Assembly: GCA_002396885.1 (NCBI GenBank)
Contig: DGXY01000031.1
Coordinates: 1-54,032, forward strand
Length of the DNA stretch: 54,032 nucleotides
Source of the DNA: Akkermansiaceae bacterium UBA5020
GTDB taxonomy: Bacteria; Verrucomicrobiota; Verrucomicrobiia; Verrucomicrobiales; DEV007
Reading direction: 5' to 3'
Part shown: positions 41,678-49,910 of the stretch, piece by piece
Position numbering within the stretch: the first letter of the stretch is position 1
How the letters are laid out: every line of letters begins with the position of its first letter
The notes under the pieces: generated by a model
The model's input: the letters and a program-made list of their open reading frames with translations, nothing else
Told to the model about the DNA's origin: nothing
Databases searched by the model: none
Translations under genes and position numbers: made by a program

Positions 41678-42409
41678 TCCTCGGGGCGACACCCCCAGTT
41701 CCCGCAACTGCCGGGCCGCCGTGCCCGCCCAGTCGCGGTTTGCCGCCGGGCTTGCCGGGCTCGGATGAAGAACGCGTCCGATTTTCGCCGGGTGCCCGAT
41801 CGATTCCGCGACCCGGGTGAGGCAAGCCTCCGCGAATCCACCCACGCCGACGAGCAGTTCGGGCTGCAAATGCCGCAAATGCTCCGCGAGATAGGCATCG
41901 CAGGCCGCCTCGACCGGAGCCATCTCCGCGGTTGGAAGTTTGTCAGGAGTCCGGTTCCGGCTGCTCGCCTCCATCCAAACAAGCGGGCAATAATTCACCA
42001 CGTAGTGATGGTCGAAAAAGTCCTCCGCCTTCGGATACCATTCCGAAAAGAGCCCCCAGAGCCGGCGACCGCTCACCTCCGACTTGTCGCAATCGAAGCC
42101 CACGACCGGCCTTTTCGGATGCTCGGGCACCGGCTTTTGCACCGGAGCCGAGATCCTCATCCAGTCGCGCACCAGGGCGATTTCCCCAAAAGGTACCCCC
42201 GTCTGCGCCATGCCCCAGGGACCCGGATTCATCCCGAGGAAAAGGACGCGCTTTTTCGAATCACCGAAGCGGCGCACATAAAGCTCGTGCGGAGCCCGGG
42301 CATACTCGAGCGGGTTGTAGACATGCGTCACCGGCTCGGCGAACGAAAGCCCACGCAGGCGCGAGACCAATTCATCGGTGGCAGCAAGGAGGGCAGCAGA
42401 GACGGGCAT
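41672..42409 (-). CDS. SMUG1-like uracil-DNA glycosylase family protein
   Basis: DNA repair glycosylase of 245 residues; the start is the ATG before PVSAALLA, not an in-frame TTG three codons upstream. The active-site loop FLGMNPGPWGMAQTGVPFG is the SMUG1 form of motif 1, with Asn as the water-activating residue. The later HPSPASPAAN carries the catalytic His of motif 2. NYCPLVWME lies between them. SMUG1 enzymes remove uracil and hydroxymethyluracil. Its stop codon lies inside a CTTTTAC heptamer repeat shared with two other intergenic sites. It is divergent from the panE-like gene across a 155-base gap that holds an inverted repeat. Confidence 0.9.
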   Translation of the reverse strand: MPVSAALLAATDELVSRLRGLSFAEPVTHVYNPLEYARAPHELYVRRFGDSKKRVLFLGMNPGPWGMAQTGVPFGEIALVRDWMRISAPVQKPVPEHPKRPVVGFDCDKSEVSGRRLWGLFSEWYPKAEDFFDHHYVVNYCPLVWMEASSRNRTPDKLPTAEMAPVEAACDAYLAEHLRHLQPELLVGVGGFAEACLTRVAESIGHPAKIGRVLHPSPASPAANRDWAGTAARQLRELGVSPRGQ

Positions 42410-42458
42410 GCGGGCCAATCACGATGCGGAAGCCGATTCGTCAAGGCGGCGTGATGGG

Positions 42459-42535
42459 TTTGACCACGAATCACACGAATCTTCAACCGTCGCCTTGCTT
42501 CGTCATTCGTTTGATTCGTTTCATTCGTGGTCAAA
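42459..42535. repeat. 77-base inverted repeat between the glycosylase and reductase genes
   Basis: Arms TTTGACCACGAATCACACGA onward (42459-42480) and its near reverse complement (42514-42535) match at 20 of 22 positions. The right arm contains ATTCGT three times (CATTCGTTTGATTCGTTTCATTCG). No transposase or gene is inside. It looks like a dispersed non-coding palindrome lying between divergent genes. Confidence 0.65.
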
Positions 42536-42564
42536 ACTCTTCTGAACGCGTTACCGATCAGCCC

Positions 42565-43497
42565 ATGTCCCCCTCGCCATCCCACTCCACCTCCCTCGCC
42601 ATCGTCGGATCCGGCTCCGTCGGCGGTTACTACGGCGCCCGTCTCGCCTCCGTCGCGGAGGTCTCCTTTCTCATGCGGCGCGATCTCGCCGCGGTGCGCG
42701 AGCGCGGCTTGATCGTCCGCAGCATCGCCGGCGACCTGCATCTCGATCCGGTGCGCGCTTTTGCGACGACGGAAGAAATCGGCCCAGTCGATCTCGTCGT
42801 CATCGCGATCAAGTCGACCGCGAACGAAGCGCTCCCCGATCTCCTCCCGCCACTCCTCAAGCCCGGCACGATCCTCCTCACTCTCCAGAACGGTCTCGGC
42901 AACGAAGCTTTTCTCTCGCGCCATTTTCCTGACCACCCCATCCTCGGGGGACTCTGTTTTGTCTGCATCAATCGCGGCGAGCCTGGCGTGATCGATCACC
43001 TCGCCCATGGCCGGGTCGAGATGGGCGCCTTCTCTCATCCCGAGACCCTCGCGCCCGTCGCCGAGCTCTTTCTCCGCGCCGGACTCGACTGCCGCGTCCT
43101 CCCAGACCTCGGACTCGCCCGCTGGCGCAAGCTCGTCTGGAACGTGCCTTTCAACGGACTCGCCATCGCCGGAGGTGGGATCGACACGCAACAGATCCTC
43201 GCCGATCCCGCCCTCCTCGCCCGCACCCGTGCCCTCATGGGCGAGGTCATCACGGTGGCGGCGGCGCTGGGTCATGTCATCGATCCGGCCTTCGCCGAAG
43301 CCAACATCAAGGGCACCCTCGAGATGGGCTCCTACCAGCCTTCCAGCCTCGTCGACTTCCTCGCCGGAAACGCCGTCGAGGTTGAGGCCATCTGGGGCAC
43401 TCCCTTGCGCGAAGCAAGACAAGCCGGGGTTTCCTCCCCCGAACTCGAGCGACTCCATCGCGAGATTTGCACCGCGACCGGATTGGGTGGAACGTGA
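42565..43497 (+). CDS. 2-dehydropantoate 2-reductase family protein
   Basis: Ketopantoate reductase fold, 310 residues from the ATG before SPSPSHSTS. The NADPH loop is IVGSGSVGGYYGARL. The conserved IAIKSTANEALPDLL follows, then TLQNGLGNE with the family Asn. The C-terminal catalytic region is WRKLVWNVPFNGLA with the key Lys, then SSLVDFLAGNAVEVEAIWG. It may supply pantoate for CoA synthesis, but paralogues of this family reduce other 2-oxo acids, so no gene symbol is given. It is followed after 3 bases by a purine nucleoside phosphorylase, so the two form an operon. Confidence 0.88.
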   Translation: MSPSPSHSTSLAIVGSGSVGGYYGARLASVAEVSFLMRRDLAAVRERGLIVRSIAGDLHLDPVRAFATTEEIGPVDLVVIAIKSTANEALPDLLPPLLKPGTILLTLQNGLGNEAFLSRHFPDHPILGGLCFVCINRGEPGVIDHLAHGRVEMGAFSHPETLAPVAELFLRAGLDCRVLPDLGLARWRKLVWNVPFNGLAIAGGGIDTQQILADPALLARTRALMGEVITVAAALGHVIDPAFAEANIKGTLEMGSYQPSSLVDFLAGNAVEVEAIWGTPLREARQAGVSSPELERLHREICTATGLGGT

Positions 43498-43500
43498 GCC

Positions 43501-44292
43501 ATGTCCGAGTTCACCCTGCCCGCCGCCCTCAAGTCCGCGAAACCGGCCATCGGGATCGTGCTCGGATCGGGACTCGGGGGCTTGGTGGATTTGTTAGACA
43601 AGGCGAAATCCTTCGACTACGCGGAGATCGGCGGCCTGCCGGTCGGCAGTGTCGAAGGCCACGCCGGAAAACTCCATCTCGGCACCCTCGGCGGCGTGAA
43701 GGTCGCCGTCGCCCAGGGCCGCGTCCATGTCTACGAGGGACGCTCAGCCCGCGAAGCCGCCTCGATGATGCGGCTGTTCCATCAACTCGGCATCGGCACC
43801 GTCGTCCTCACCAATGCGGCCGGCATCGTCAACGCGAACCTCAAGCCGGGACGCTGGATGCTGATCTCCGATCACCTCAATCTCGCGAGACAATCCCCGC
43901 TCACGGGAGGACCGCATTTCATCGACCAAAGCGAGGTCTATTCGGTGGAATTACGCAACCTCCTCCGCGCCGAGAGTCTCGAACTCGTCGGCGTGAAGCT
44001 CGCTGAAGGGATCTACGCCTGGGTCAACGGACCCGAATACGAAACACCCGCCGAAGTCCGCATGCTGCGCACCCTCGGCGCCGATGCCGTCGGCATGTCG
44101 ACCGTGCCTGAAGCGATCCAAGCCCGCGCCCTTGGGATGCGCATCGCGGCACTCTCGTGCCTGACGAATTACGGAGCGGGACTCTCCGCACATCCTCTCA
44201 GCCATGAAGAGGTCATGGAAGTGGGGAAGGCCGCCGCGAAGGAACTCTTCACGCTGCTCGAGAGCGCGATTCCGGCGATGGAGGAGATTTGA
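43501..44292 (+). CDS. purine nucleoside phosphorylase, PNP-I (trimeric) type
   Basis: Cleaves inosine and guanosine with phosphate to base and ribose 1-phosphate; 263 residues. The phosphate site opens with GIVLGSGLGG. GHAGKLHLG and GRVHVYEG follow. The base site includes LTNAAGIVN, VNGPEYETPAE and AVGMSTVPEA, then LTNYGAGLS. This order and length fit the trimeric PunA/DeoD2 class. It starts 3 bases after the preceding reductase stop, giving coupled expression in a purine salvage or CoA context. The downstream 184-base gap contains phased repeats. Confidence 0.93.
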   Translation: MSEFTLPAALKSAKPAIGIVLGSGLGGLVDLLDKAKSFDYAEIGGLPVGSVEGHAGKLHLGTLGGVKVAVAQGRVHVYEGRSAREAASMMRLFHQLGIGTVVLTNAAGIVNANLKPGRWMLISDHLNLARQSPLTGGPHFIDQSEVYSVELRNLLRAESLELVGVKLAEGIYAWVNGPEYETPAEVRMLRTLGADAVGMSTVPEAIQARALGMRIAALSCLTNYGAGLSAHPLSHEEVMEVGKAAAKELFTLLESAIPAMEEI

Positions 44293-44339
44293 GCCGCCAG
44301 GGTCTGCTCCGCCAGGCAAGAGGGTCTGATCTTGTCAGA

Positions 44340-44377
44340 ATTCGCGATCATTCGCGTCTCATTTGCGGCCATTCGCG
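44340..44377. repeat. four helically phased ATTCGCG units upstream of the MHS transporter
   Basis: ATTCGCG or ATTTGCG starts at 44340, 44350, 44361 and 44371, a spacing of 10-11 bases or one helical turn. The tract is about 100 bases before the transporter ATG. It could be a regulator array or a dispersed repeat; the 184-base gap holds nothing else recognisable. Confidence 0.45.
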
Positions 44378-44476
44378 TTGAAATCATCTGCGTGAAGACC
44401 ATCCAACGCGGTCCGCATTTCCGCCGCCTCCCCGCTTGACCCCGCCGCACCCTCTCTGCCACGCTCGCATTCCGCC

Positions 44477-45760
44477 ATGACCGCCGCATCCCCGTGCCCG
44501 AAAAACACCCGTCGTGTCGTCATCGCCAGCTTTGTCGGCACGACGATCGAATGGTACGACTTCTTCCTCTACGGCACCGCCGCGGCGCTTGTCTTCAATC
44601 AGCTCTTCTTCACGAACCTCGATCCCCTCGCGGGCACGATGGCCTCCTTCGCGACCTACGCGGTCGGGTTTTTCGCCCGTCCCCTCGGCGGGATCGTCTT
44701 CGGCCACTACGGCGACAAGATCGGACGCAAGTCCATGCTCGTGACCACGCTGATGATGATGGGCATCGCCACCGTCCTCATCGGCCTGCTCCCGACCTAC
44801 AATCAGATCGGCCTCTGGGCTCCGGTGCTGCTCGTGCTGCTGCGGTTTGTGCAGGGCTTCGGGGTCGGCGGAGAATGGGGCGGGGCCGTCCTCATGGCCG
44901 TCGAACACAGCCGCGAGGGACGCCGCGGCTACCACGCGAGCTGGGTGCAGGCGGGTGTGCCCGTGGGCATGCTCCTGGCGAACGGCGTCTTCATGCTCGC
45001 CTCGCGCATGGACGAGGCCGCCTTCCTCTCGTGGGGTTGGCGCGTGCCCTTTCTTCTGGGCGTGCTCCTCCTCGGTGTCGGCATGTTCATCCGCTTGAAG
45101 ATCTACGAGAGTCCGGTCTTCGAAAAGGCCAAGGCGGAGGACCCCGGGCCCAAGATACCCATCCTCGCCGTGATCCGCGACCATCCCCGCAACGTTCTCC
45201 TCGCGATGGGAGCGCGCTTCGCTGAGAACGCCTTCTTCTACATCTTCACCGTGCTCGTCCTCAGCTACGGATCGCAGCAGCTCGGCCTTGGCAAGCAGGG
45301 ATTGCTCAATGCGGTGATGTTGGGCTCGGCGGCGCAGCTCGTCGCCATCCCCGCCTTCGGCGCGCTCTCGGACCGGTGGGGAAGACGTCCCGTTTATCTG
45401 GGCGGCGCCGTTTTCCTCCTGCTCTTCGCCTTCCCTTTCTTCTGGCTCGTCGATACGAAAATGCCCCTGCTCGTCTCGCTCGCCATCGTCATCGGGCTGA
45501 TCGGACACTCGGCCATGTATGGACCACAGGCCGCCTTTTTCTCCGAACTCTTCGGCACCCGCGTCCGCTACAGCGGAGCCTCGCTCGGCTATCAACTCGC
45601 CTCTCCGCTCGCCGGCGGCCTCGCTCCGCTCATCGCCATCGCCCTGCTCGACTGGAGCGGAGGCAAACCCTGGCCCATTGCCGTTTACCTGATCGGAATG
45701 GCCGTCATCACCCTCGTCGCGGTGTGGTTCGCGGAGGAGACGCACCGGAAGGGCTTGTGA
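44477..45760 (+). CDS. MFS transporter, metabolite:H+ symporter (MHS) type
   Basis: Twelve-helix major facilitator protein of 427 residues. The opening VVIASFVGTTIEWYDFFLYGTA is the hallmark of the MHS subfamily (citrate, alpha-ketoglutarate, proline, shikimate carriers). The loop GHYGDKIGRKSML carries the MFS RxGRK signature, the symporter motif is RFVQGFGVGGEWGGA, and ALSDRWGRRPVYL repeats the loop motif in the second half. Substrate is not certain, but organic acids are most likely. It converges on a thiolase gene with 9 bases between stops, so it may feed that pathway. A phased ATTCGCG repeat lies about 100 bases upstream. Confidence 0.9.
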   Translation: MTAASPCPKNTRRVVIASFVGTTIEWYDFFLYGTAAALVFNQLFFTNLDPLAGTMASFATYAVGFFARPLGGIVFGHYGDKIGRKSMLVTTLMMMGIATVLIGLLPTYNQIGLWAPVLLVLLRFVQGFGVGGEWGGAVLMAVEHSREGRRGYHASWVQAGVPVGMLLANGVFMLASRMDEAAFLSWGWRVPFLLGVLLLGVGMFIRLKIYESPVFEKAKAEDPGPKIPILAVIRDHPRNVLLAMGARFAENAFFYIFTVLVLSYGSQQLGLGKQGLLNAVMLGSAAQLVAIPAFGALSDRWGRRPVYLGGAVFLLLFAFPFFWLVDTKMPLLVSLAIVIGLIGHSAMYGPQAAFFSELFGTRVRYSGASLGYQLASPLAGGLAPLIAIALLDWSGGKPWPIAVYLIGMAVITLVAVWFAEETHRKGL

Positions 45761-45769
45761 GACGCCCCC

Positions 45770-46921
45770 TCACCTCTCCACCGCCATCGCAATGCCCATG
45801 CCGCCGCCGATGCAGAGGCTGGCGATGCCGCGGTGGATTCCTTCGTCCTCCATCAGGTGCAGAAGCGTCGTCAACACGCGTGCGCCGCTCGCGCCGATGG
45901 GATGACCCAGGGCGATCGCGCCGCCGCGGCGGTTGAGCCGCTCCGGATCGATCCCTAACAAATTCGCACAGCCGAGCGTCTGCACGGCGAAAGCCTCGTT
46001 GATCTCGATCGCCCCGACCTCGTCGAGACTCCAGCCCGCCCGTCCACAGACGCCGCGGATCGCCTCAACCGGACCGAGCCCCATCAAGCCCGGATCACAT
46101 CCGACGACGGCGCTCGCGACGATGCGCGCCCGCGACACCAGACCGAAACGCGCGACCGACTCCTCATTGGCAAGCAACACCATCGCCGCCCCGTCGTTGA
46201 TCCCCGATGCATTACCGGCCGTGACACTGCCCTCGGGACGGAAGGCCGGTTTCAGTTTGGAGAGCCCTTCCTCGGTCGTCTCCGGACGCGGATGTTCGTC
46301 TTCGCGGATCCATCCCTCGCGCGTCCCAATGGGCACGATCTCGCGGACGAAGGTCTCGCGATGCGCCGCCACGAGGCGCTGGCTGCGTGCCGCGAAGGCA
46401 TCCTGTTCGGCGCGGGTGATGCCGAGCTTCTCCGCGATGCGCTCGGCCGTTTCCCCCATCCCGATCTCGAGCATGGGATCATTCAAGCCATCGAGAAAGA
46501 GGGAATCAGTCAGGGTAGAGTCGCCGAGTTTTTTGCCCCAACGGGCGTCGAGCGCGTAATGCGGCGCGCGACTCATCGATTCGACTCCTCCCGCGAGGAC
46601 GAGCCCGCATTCCCCGAGCCGGATCGCATCGGCGGCGAGCGCGACCGCCTTCAACGAGGAGCCACAGGCCATGTTCACGGTGAAGGCCGGCACCGCCTCG
46701 GGCAGGCCGAGTCGCCAACCGACTTGGCGCGACACGTTCATCCCGCAACCCGCCTGGAGGACCTGGCCGAGGATCACCTCGCCGATTTCGGGACGCAAGG
46801 ATTCCGGCACCACTGCCTCGGCCACGGCGAGGGCGAGATCGGCGGCAGAGAGGGACTTCAATCCCCCGCCAAAGCGGCCGATCGGGGAACGTTTTGCGTC
46901 GATGAGGTGGACGGGGGTCAT
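45770..46921 (-). CDS. acetyl-CoA C-acetyltransferase (thiolase)
   Basis: Degradative/biosynthetic thiolase of 383 residues that condenses two acetyl-CoA to acetoacetyl-CoA, or the reverse. The nucleophile is Cys86 in NMACGSSLKAV. The other catalytic motifs are NEAFAVQTLG, GHPIGASGAR (active-site His) and CIGGGMGIAM, with the Cys acting as general acid/base. It is transcribed in the same direction as a CoA-transferase and an SDR reductase, interrupted by a ParDE-type pair. This suggests acetoacetate, 3-hydroxybutyrate or short-chain acid metabolism. Confidence 0.93.
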   Translation of the reverse strand: MTPVHLIDAKRSPIGRFGGGLKSLSAADLALAVAEAVVPESLRPEIGEVILGQVLQAGCGMNVSRQVGWRLGLPEAVPAFTVNMACGSSLKAVALAADAIRLGECGLVLAGGVESMSRAPHYALDARWGKKLGDSTLTDSLFLDGLNDPMLEIGMGETAERIAEKLGITRAEQDAFAARSQRLVAAHRETFVREIVPIGTREGWIREDEHPRPETTEEGLSKLKPAFRPEGSVTAGNASGINDGAAMVLLANEESVARFGLVSRARIVASAVVGCDPGLMGLGPVEAIRGVCGRAGWSLDEVGAIEINEAFAVQTLGCANLLGIDPERLNRRGGAIALGHPIGASGARVLTTLLHLMEDEGIHRGIASLCIGGGMGIAMAVER

Positions 46922-46944
46922 GGGAAAAGGGGTGAAGAATCGGA

Positions 46945-47238
46945 TCAGTCCTCAAGTTGCGATCCCAGATCCATCGAACCATGGAGCACCCGGACAATCT
47001 GCAGAACCTTGCCTTCGATCCGGAACAGGATCACATGCTTCCCATGAACCGCGAAGCGGCACCCGGGGAACCACTTTTCCCGGCGTCGAAAACGCTCTGG
47101 ATCGGCACTCATGGTTTCAAACTTTGCCCAGATCCCGTCGAGGTATTTCTGTTCCTGCTCCTCACCCCAGGTGAAAAGGGAATAATCGCGGATCGAGCGA
47201 AGATCCTGCAAGGCGGCCTCGGTGAGGTCAATGATCAT
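46945..47238 (-). CDS. ParE-type toxin
   Basis: 97-residue RelE/ParE-fold toxin. It begins IIDLTEAALQDLRSIRDYSLFTWGEEQ, a pattern of ParE proteins that inhibit DNA gyrase, and ends with strands FAVHGKHVILFRIEGKVLQIVRVLHGSMD. The start overlaps the antitoxin stop by 4 bases. It is only distantly similar to the other toxin in the window at 40363. Confidence 0.88.
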   Translation of the reverse strand: MIIDLTEAALQDLRSIRDYSLFTWGEEQEQKYLDGIWAKFETMSADPERFRRREKWFPGCRFAVHGKHVILFRIEGKVLQIVRVLHGSMDLGSQLED

Positions 47239-47474
47239 TCTTGACCGCGGACGAGTGACTCGAAGCCCTTCTTCGATTTGACGCGGACCGTCTTGCCGGC
47301 CTGCAACTGCGCGTAGCCGACGACGGCCTCGCGGACGAACTGATCGCGTTCCTGCTGGCGCCGGAAAGTCTCTCGCAAGGCTTCCCGGATCACCTCGCTG
47401 GCGTTGTTGTAGAGCCCGGACTCCACCCGTTCGTGGACCAATCGTTCCAGTTCCGGCGTCAGCGACACATTCAT
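47235..47474 (-). CDS. ParD-type ribbon-helix-helix antitoxin
   Basis: 79-residue antitoxin. The N-terminal strand MNVSLTPELERLVHERVE and the helix GLYNNASEVIREALRETF form a ribbon-helix-helix DNA-binding domain (about 1-45). The basic C-terminal tail would wrap the toxin. It overlaps the toxin gene and starts 18 bases after the CoA-transferase stop; autoregulation through its own promoter is likely. Confidence 0.88.
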   Translation of the reverse strand: MNVSLTPELERLVHERVESGLYNNASEVIREALRETFRRQQERDQFVREAVVGYAQLQAGKTVRVKSKKGFESLVRGQE

Positions 47475-47492
47475 GAAGGCAGTTTGTCCGGA

Positions 47493-49022
47493 TTAACAGA
47501 CTTTGTCAATCCCTGTCATCGGCCGCAACGCAGCCCCCACCTCCGGCACAAACTCCATCCGCGCCAGCACCTCAGTCTCCAAGTCCACCCCAGCTGCGAT
47601 TTCCACGAGGCGCAGACCGCGCTCCGTAAGTTCAAACACCGCCCGCTCCGTGACATAGAGCACCTGCTGCCCCCGCGCGAGCGCGGAGGGACCGTGGAAA
47701 GAGACACGGTCGAGCGAGCGCACGAACTTCGCGTGCTCGCCCTCGCGCGCGATCCTCAGTTTTCCTTCGTTCACCGCCACCTCGAGATCGCCAGCGCGGA
47801 AGCTACAGCAGAAGACGAGGCGGCGTGCGCTCTGGGCGATGTTCATGAAACCGCCGACCCCGGCGAAGCGTCCCGCGAAATGGGTCACGTTCACGCTACC
47901 CTCGGCGTCGACCTCGACGGCCCCGAGCACGGCGAGGTCGAGCCCGCCGCCGTCATAGAAATCGAACTGCGAGGGCTGGTCGACGATCGCCTCGGGAAAG
48001 TGGCTGCATCCGAAGCTCAGGCCCGAGGCCGGCACCCCGCCGATGGGGCCGCTCTCGACGGTGAGGGTGAACTCCCCGAGCCGTCCCGTCTCCGCCGCCA
48101 CCGCCGCGACCGCTTCGGGCAGGCCGATGCCGAGATTGACGATGTCACCCGGGCGCACCTCCTGCAAAGCCCGCGTCCCGATGATCTTGCGTTCGGAAAA
48201 ACCGAGCCGCGGCACTGCGGCGAGGTCGTCACCGGTCTCAACGTAGCCGGGATTGAAGGCTTCGCCGAAGGTCTGCTCGTGCCCCTCACCTCCTGACACG
48301 ACCACATGATCGACGAGGATGCCGGGCACCCGCACGGACTTCGGATCGGCGAGGCGGTCGACGGTCCGTTCGACCTGGGCGATGACGATCCCGCCGTGAT
48401 TCTTCGCCGCTTGGGCGATCGGCAGGACTTCACCGATGAAACCCTCGCGCTCCATCGACAGGTTGCCGTGCCGGTCCGCCGTCGTCGCACGGATGAGCCC
48501 GACATTCACCGGCACCGGCTTGTAGCGCAGCCAGGTCCGGCCATCGAGCACGATGCGCTCCACGAGCGGCTCGATCGTGCGTTCGTTAAGACGACCGCCG
48601 CCGTGGATCGGATCAATGAAGGTGTTGAGACCCACCTGCGTGAAAACACCGGGGCGTTTCGCGGCGATCTCGCGCAGCAGCACACAGAGAACGCCCTGCG
48701 GAAAATTGTAGGCCTCGATCTCGTTCGCGAGGGCGAGCGCCCCGAGCTTGGGAGCGAGATTCCAATGGCCTCCGATGACGCGTCGCACGAGCCCACGATG
48801 GGCGAGGTGATTCAGGCCTCGGTCGCCTCGATCGCCCTGTCCCGCGCAATAGTAGAGGGTCAGGTCCCGCGGCGCACCGTCTTGAAGAAAGCGGCGTTCA
48901 AGGGCCGCGGTCAGCAGCTCCGGATGCCCCGCCCCGACAAATCCACCGATCGCGACGGTGGCACCGCTGGGAATGGCGGCGATGGCTTCGTCGGCAGTGG
49001 AAAGCTGGGCTTTGGCGCGCAT
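47493..49022 (-). CDS. acetate/propionate CoA-transferase (YdiF/Pct type)
   Basis: Fused-subunit family I CoA-transferase, 509 residues. The N-terminal half has GATVAIGGFVGAGHPELLTAALE, with a GxGGF-type CoA loop, and LGALALANEIEAYNFPQGVL. The C-terminal half starts near RPGDIVNLGIGLPEAVA and holds the catalytic Glu in VESGPIGGVP, followed by FAGVGGFMNIAQSA. Members move CoA among acetate, propionate, butyrate and 3-keto acids. Thiolase and SDR genes in the same direction point to acetoacetyl- or 3-hydroxybutyryl-CoA chemistry. The 87-base gap upstream contains a pyrimidine-rich repeat. Confidence 0.9.
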   Translation of the reverse strand: MRAKAQLSTADEAIAAIPSGATVAIGGFVGAGHPELLTAALERRFLQDGAPRDLTLYYCAGQGDRGDRGLNHLAHRGLVRRVIGGHWNLAPKLGALALANEIEAYNFPQGVLCVLLREIAAKRPGVFTQVGLNTFIDPIHGGGRLNERTIEPLVERIVLDGRTWLRYKPVPVNVGLIRATTADRHGNLSMEREGFIGEVLPIAQAAKNHGGIVIAQVERTVDRLADPKSVRVPGILVDHVVVSGGEGHEQTFGEAFNPGYVETGDDLAAVPRLGFSERKIIGTRALQEVRPGDIVNLGIGLPEAVAAVAAETGRLGEFTLTVESGPIGGVPASGLSFGCSHFPEAIVDQPSQFDFYDGGGLDLAVLGAVEVDAEGSVNVTHFAGRFAGVGGFMNIAQSARRLVFCCSFRAGDLEVAVNEGKLRIAREGEHAKFVRSLDRVSFHGPSALARGQQVLYVTERAVFELTERGLRLVEIAAGVDLETEVLARMEFVPEVGAALRPMTGIDKVC

Positions 49023-49080
49023 GAACGAATCGGGGACCGCTGCTCGACGCTGATTTTCGCTGATCTTTGCGCTTCGCGTC

Positions 49081-49098
49081 CCTACTTTTTACCTTTTC
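49081..49098. repeat. short CTTTTTACCTTTTCC repeat
   Basis: Shorter and imperfect relative of the two heptamer tracts. It lies in the 87-base gap between the SDR and CoA-transferase genes. Confidence 0.35.
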
Positions 49099-49109
49099 CT
49101 CGGCGCGGC

Positions 49110-49868
49110 CTACCCGCGCCACCCTCCGTTGATTTCGATGGTTTGTCCGGTGACGTAGGATGACAGGGGCGAGCAAAGGAAGAGGATGACGTTCGCCACT
49201 TCCTCCGTCGTCCCGAAGCGGCCCAGGGGCACGTTCTTGAGCATTTCCTCGCGCACGCTTTCGGGAATTGTCGCGGCCATGCTCGTGTCGATCACACCGG
49301 GGGCGACGGCATTCGCGCGGATGCCACGACGCGCCACCTCGCGGCTGAGGACGCGCATCATCGACTGCACTCCCGCCTTCGCCGCCGCGTAGTTGGCCTG
49401 GCCGAAGAATCCCTGGATCGCGGCGATGCTGCCAAAACTAACGATGGCCCCTCCGTCGCGCATCACCGCGAGACCTTGCTGGCAGCAGAGGAAGACGCCG
49501 GTGAGATTCACATCGAGGACGGCATCCCATTCCTCGCGGCTCATCTTGGCGATGGTGCGGTCGCGGATGATGGCGGCGTTGTTGACGAGAAAATCGATGC
49601 CCCCGCGCCATTCGCGGGTCGATTCCATCATCGCGCGCACCTGCTCCTCGTTGGAAACATCAGCTGCGACGACAAGAGCGCTGTCAGGCCGGGCCGCGTT
49701 CAATTCCCCGGCGAGCACCTCCGCATCAGCCCCCGTAGCAGCTTTGCCAGGGTGATTGAGGATCACATCGGCTCCGGCCCCGTGAAAGGTTCGGGCGATG
49801 CAGGCGCCAATGCCCTGCGAAGCACCGGTGATCAGGGCAACTTTGCCGGATAGGTCGATGGAGATCAT
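49110..49868 (-). CDS. SDR-family reductase (FabG/PhaB-like)
   Basis: Classical short-chain dehydrogenase, 252 residues. The cofactor motif is TGASQGIG (residues 14-21). The structural NNAA lies near 95. The catalytic Ser is in SFGSIAAIQ and the YxxxK in NYAAAKAG (about 155-160). The C-terminal YVTGQTIEINGGWRG is standard for beta-ketoacyl reductases. Either ketoacyl-ACP reduction or acetoacetyl-CoA to 3-hydroxybutyryl-CoA reduction is possible; the neighbouring CoA-transferase and thiolase favour the second. It lies 42 bases downstream of the sulfatase. Confidence 0.9.
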   Translation of the reverse strand: MISIDLSGKVALITGASQGIGACIARTFHGAGADVILNHPGKAATGADAEVLAGELNAARPDSALVVAADVSNEEQVRAMMESTREWRGGIDFLVNNAAIIRDRTIAKMSREEWDAVLDVNLTGVFLCCQQGLAVMRDGGAIVSFGSIAAIQGFFGQANYAAAKAGVQSMMRVLSREVARRGIRANAVAPGVIDTSMAATIPESVREEMLKNVPLGRFGTTEEVANVILFLCSPLSSYVTGQTIEINGGWRG

Positions 49869-49910
49869 GGGAGGACGCGAAGAAAGCAGGAGAACCGGTC
49901 GATGGCGAGA

